From assembly GCA_036013505.1 (NCBI GenBank), contig CP107851.1, positions 8,418,001-8,482,000 on the forward strand: a stretch of DNA of 64,000 bases, given 5' to 3'. This document shows positions 61,617 to 64,000 of the stretch, piece after piece. The stretch comes from Streptomyces sp. NBC_00510 (lineage in GTDB: Bacteria; Actinomycetota; Actinomycetes; Streptomycetales; Streptomycetaceae). The notes below the pieces were generated by a model. The model did not search any database. It was not told the DNA's origin and worked only from the letters and a program-made list of their open reading frames with translations. Within the stretch, counting starts at the first letter, position 1. Each line of letters starts with the position of its first letter. The position numbers and the translations under genes are program-made.

Positions 61617-62342
61617 ATGTCCGCGCCCAGCCTGGAGACGACCACGCCGACCGAACCCCCGGTCGCCCGGTCCGCCCCGGACGACCTGGACGACCTGGAC
61701 GTCGCACTCGACATCTACCTGGCCCAGCGGACGCGACTGTTCCGTCTTGCCTACCACGTTCTCGGCGACGTCTCAGGAGCCGAAGACGTGGTCCAGGAGA
61801 TATGGCTGCGCTGGCAGCGCACCCACCGCACGAAGATCGAGAATCCGGCCGCGTTCCTGACCGCGGCCACGACCCGACTGGCGATCAACGTCATCCAGTC
61901 CGCGCGACACCGCCACGAAACCCCGACCGAGTGGCAGTTGGTCGACCGCGTCGACCGGGCCGCCCAGGATCCCCTGCTGCGTGCCGAGCAAGCCGCGGCG
62001 ATCAACGAGGCCTTGGCCCTGCTCATGGCGAAGCTGACGCCGGACGCACTGGCCGCCTACGTGCTGCGCAAGGGCTTCGACTACACCTATGCCGAGCTTG
62101 CGGGCGTGCTTCGGACCAACGCCCCGAACGCACGACAACTGGTCCACCGCGCGCAGGCCCGCCTGCGGAGTGACCGCGAGCGGCCAGTCCCCTCCGACTC
62201 ACACCGTCGCCTCGTCGCTGCCTTCCAGACCGCGGCTGTCACCGGCGACCTCGAAGATCTGACACAGCTGCTCGCCCCCGACGGCCATGTGCACCGCTTG
62301 CCGTCGCCTCGGTCGCCTCGTCTGGGCCACCGGCCGGGCTGA
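61617..62342 (+). CDS. SigJ-type ECF sigma factor lacking its C-terminal domain
   Basis: A 241-residue protein. Sigma region 2 is seen as DIYLAQRTRLFRLAYHVLGD and VSGAEDVVQEIWLRWQ, and region 4 as AALLMAKLTPDAL-like ALALLMAKLTPDALAAYVLR and YAELAGVLRTNAPNARQLVH. The SigJ class normally carries a ~100-residue SnoaL-like domain after region 4. Here it starts (VAAFQTAAVTGDLEDLTQLL) but breaks off into RLPSPRSPRLGHRPG and stops. The C-terminus is thus missing or frame-shifted, which could change activity since that domain modulates the sigma. ATG at 61617 with GAAGAGGAG upstream. Confidence 0.82.
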   Translation: MSAPSLETTTPTEPPVARSAPDDLDDLDVALDIYLAQRTRLFRLAYHVLGDVSGAEDVVQEIWLRWQRTHRTKIENPAAFLTAATTRLAINVIQSARHRHETPTEWQLVDRVDRAAQDPLLRAEQAAAINEALALLMAKLTPDALAAYVLRKGFDYTYAELAGVLRTNAPNARQLVHRAQARLRSDRERPVPSDSHRRLVAAFQTAAVTGDLEDLTQLLAPDGHVHRLPSPRSPRLGHRPG

Positions 62343-62547
62343 CGCACTGCGTGAGAGTAGGTGGCAAGGCGGGCAGGGAGACTCTCTCGGCGAGCCTGGG
62401 GGGTTCGGAAACGCGCATGACGTCGAGGACCGAGCCGACGCCGCGCGACAGGAACTCAGCGGCATCGAAGGGGCGCTCAACTCGCGAGGCGGGTGTCTCG
62501 CTGCCTGCGGCCTTGCAGAGGCTCTCTGCGGACAGGCAGAGGGTGGG

Positions 62548-63585
62548 TCAGCTGGGCGGGGGAGCGGTGGTGTGACGGGCGACGAGGGTGGGGGAGAAGG
62601 TGATCTGGGCGGTGGGGCGGGTCCGGTCGCTGATGCGGGCGACGAGCAGTTGGGCGGCGTTCGTGCCGATGTGGCGTCCGGCCTGGTCGACGCTGGTCAG
62701 CGAGATGGGGCCGAGGGCGGCGAAGGTGGTGTTGTCGTATCCGGCGATGGAGATGTCCTCGGGGACTTTGAGGCCGGCTTCGGAGACGGCTTGGAGCACG
62801 CCCATGGCAACGATGTCCGCGCCGGCGAAGATGGCGGTGGGTCGCGGGGTGCGGGCGAGCAGTTGCTGCGCGCCGAGGTAGCCGCCCTGCTGGGTGTAGG
62901 TGGTGGAGACGATGTCGATCTCGCTGTCGAGGCCGCGGGCCCGCATGGCACGCCGATAGCCTTCGGCGCGGATGGCGTTGGGCATCTCCGCGATGCGGCG
63001 GGGGTCGGTCTCGTCGTGCTCGATGTGCGCGATGCGGCGGTGCCCGAAGTCGGCGAGGTGGTCGACGATGAAGGCGGCTCCGGCCAGGTCGTCGTCGGAG
63101 ACGGTGTCGTAGGCGGCGGACTGGCCGTGCCGGCCGACGACCACGGTCGGGACCATGCCGGCGACGCGCTCGAGGTGGGATCGCGATGAGACGGGCGCGA
63201 CAAGGATCATGCCGTCCATACCGCGGTCGATCATGGCCTCGGTGACCTTCGCTTCCGCCTCCTCGCCGTTGCGGCCCGGGGCCATGAGGACCTGGTAGTC
63301 GGTGTCCCACAGGGCGTCGGTGATCCCGTCGAGGATCTCGGGGAAGAAGGGGTTGCGGATGTCGGGCAGCATCACGCCGACCGTGTAGGTCTGTCCGCGC
63401 ATGCCCCGGGCCGCGGCGTAGGGGCGGTACCCCAGGTCGTCTATGGCCTGGCGGACCTTCGCACGCATCTGGGGGCTGGTTCCGTAGGCGTTGCGCAGCA
63501 CCTTGGACACCGCGGTCGTGGACACCTGGGCGTGCCGCGCGACGTCGACGATCGTGACGCGCTTGGGCTGCGCGGGCGGTTCCAT
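62548..63585 (-). CDS. LacI-family sugar-responsive repressor
   Basis: A 345-residue LacI/GalR regulator. The HTH is at residues ~9-30 (VTIVDVARHAQVSTTAVSKV), the hinge helix follows (PYAAARGMRG), and the periplasmic-binding-type sensor domain contains VGVMLPDIRNPFFPEI. It is divergent from a sugar ABC permease at 63847, and LacI operators lie before both genes (63608 and 63796), so it represses itself and the transporter. The ATG at 63585 follows GGAGGGAG. The inducer is a sugar or glycoside that cannot be named. Confidence 0.92.
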   Translation of the reverse strand: MEPPAQPKRVTIVDVARHAQVSTTAVSKVLRNAYGTSPQMRAKVRQAIDDLGYRPYAAARGMRGQTYTVGVMLPDIRNPFFPEILDGITDALWDTDYQVLMAPGRNGEEAEAKVTEAMIDRGMDGMILVAPVSSRSHLERVAGMVPTVVVGRHGQSAAYDTVSDDDLAGAAFIVDHLADFGHRRIAHIEHDETDPRRIAEMPNAIRAEGYRRAMRARGLDSEIDIVSTTYTQQGGYLGAQQLLARTPRPTAIFAGADIVAMGVLQAVSEAGLKVPEDISIAGYDNTTFAALGPISLTSVDQAGRHIGTNAAQLLVARISDRTRPTAQITFSPTLVARHTTAPPPS

Positions 63586-63607
63586 TTGGCTCCCTCCAGG
63601 ACACATG

Positions 63608-63623
63608 TGGGAAACGTTGCCCA
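63608..63623. promoter_or_regulatory. LacI-family operator (autoregulatory site)
   Basis: TGGGAAACGTTGCCCA is a near-palindrome with an AACGTT centre, typical for LacI/GalR proteins. It lies 23 bases before the LacI ATG and matches the transporter-side operator in 15 of 16 bases. Confidence 0.75.
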
Positions 63624-63795
63624 GTGTACGGACAGCGCACTCGAGCGCCTTCCCACCGCCGAACCGTACCGCCCGGCAGTGCCTTTGCGCAGTTCGTAGC
63701 CGAAGAGTGTGAGCCTGGGCTTCGGCAACTGCGGTGCATCGTGTCCGACATCTTGACGTTACGTCGCCCCCCTCCCTAGGGTCTGTCGCACGTTT

Positions 63796-63811
63796 TGGGA
63801 AACGTTACCCA
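63796..63811. promoter_or_regulatory. LacI-family operator before the ABC permease gene
   Basis: TGGGAAACGTTACCCA, near-palindromic with an AACGTT centre, 36 bases before the permease start. A second AAACGTTT core lies at 63820-63827. Confidence 0.75.
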
Positions 63812-63846
63812 TCGGATTGAAACGTTTAAGAAAGGGGGCGCCGCCA

Positions 63847-64000
63847 GTGCCTGCAACCTCGCGCGATCAGCTGTCGCCACCGGCCGCTGTCGTCCCCGGA
63901 CGCCCCGGCCGCCTGCCCGGCCGGCGCCGCGCCACCTCCCCGTGGTGGTTCGCCGTCCCGGCCATGCTGCTGTTCGCCTTCGTCGTCCTGGTGCCCAGCG
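63847..64000 (+). CDS. sugar ABC transporter permease, N-terminal part (cut by window end)
   Basis: The GTG at 63847 with AAGGGGG 11-12 bases upstream opens an uninterrupted frame to the end. The first ~35 residues are basic and Pro/Arg-rich (PGRPGRLPGRRRATS), then a hydrophobic first helix starts with WWFAVPAMLLFAFVVLVPS. This opening is the rule for the MalF-type (ABC-2 subunit) sugar permeases in actinobacteria that sit opposite a LacI repressor. The assignment rests on the first helix and context only, because the gene continues outside the window. Confidence 0.7.
   Translation, partial: MPATSRDQLSPPAAVVPGRPGRLPGRRRATSPWWFAVPAMLLFAFVVLVPS

Overview
This window comes from a high-GC actinomycete, almost certainly a Streptomyces or a close relative. 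The evidence is the strong G/C bias at third codon positions, frequent GTG starts (and one TTG), several apparently leaderless genes, alanine-rich Sec and lipoprotein signals, and typical families: PAS/GAF/PP2C phosphatase, LAL regulator, SigJ-type sigma factor, DUF6193, DUF3253 and the actinobacterial sulfur leader peptides. Synteny is loose and decayed genes are common (PP2C, quinone oxidoreductase, MFS, IS21 and ISL3 transposases, DUF574 methyltransferase, YraQ-like permease). This fits an accessory, arm-like stretch rather than the core chromosome. No rRNA, tRNA or CRISPR was seen.

Layout. 1-3.6 kb: PP2C phosphatase fragment, epoxide-hydrolase-like protein, multidomain PAS-GAF-PP2C phosphatase. 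4.1-13.8 kb: a redox block with two copies of a GNAT + TetR pair, each beside an oxidoreductase (one intact zinc alcohol dehydrogenase, one frameshifted quinone oxidoreductase), then an orphan dihydrolipoamide dehydrogenase, an NTF2-like protein and an MFS exporter with a relic copy upstream. 14-18.6 kb: DHFR-like protein, two relics, a NarL-type two-component system and a secreted serine hydrolase. 18.7-22.4 kb: small secreted proteins, DUF6193 and YwqG-like proteins, and a secreted protein made of two near-identical 52-residue repeats.

22.6-27.2 kb is a zinc-starvation locus. A znuACB-type ABC transporter diverges from a zinc-free L32 paralogue plus a COG0523 GTPase, and each arm has its own Zur-box-like site. 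27.3-38.8 kb is a mosaic of orphan small genes (aminoglycoside-phosphotransferase-like kinase, NTF2-like, SUKH-like, methyltransferase, TPR protein) and relics. 39-47.7 kb holds membrane/lipoproteins, VOC, GNAT, Fic, DUF3253, and a divergent AraC/SDR pair.

47.8-54.6 kb is a sulfur-scavenging operon read leftward: short leader peptide, ROK regulator, second leader-like peptide, substrate-binding protein, permease, ATPase, flavin monooxygenase, TauD-type dioxygenase. The genes are tightly overlapped. The design suggests uptake of an organosulfur compound followed by oxidative desulfonation, with translation-dependent control through the leader peptides. 54.7-58.2 kb: an acyltransferase preceded by a striking AT-rich double operator, then an orphan SdhA/FrdA-like flavoprotein. 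58.7-64 kb: a large LAL regulator, a truncated SigJ-like sigma factor, and a LacI regulator diverging from a sugar ABC permease cut by the window end, with matching operators at both starts.
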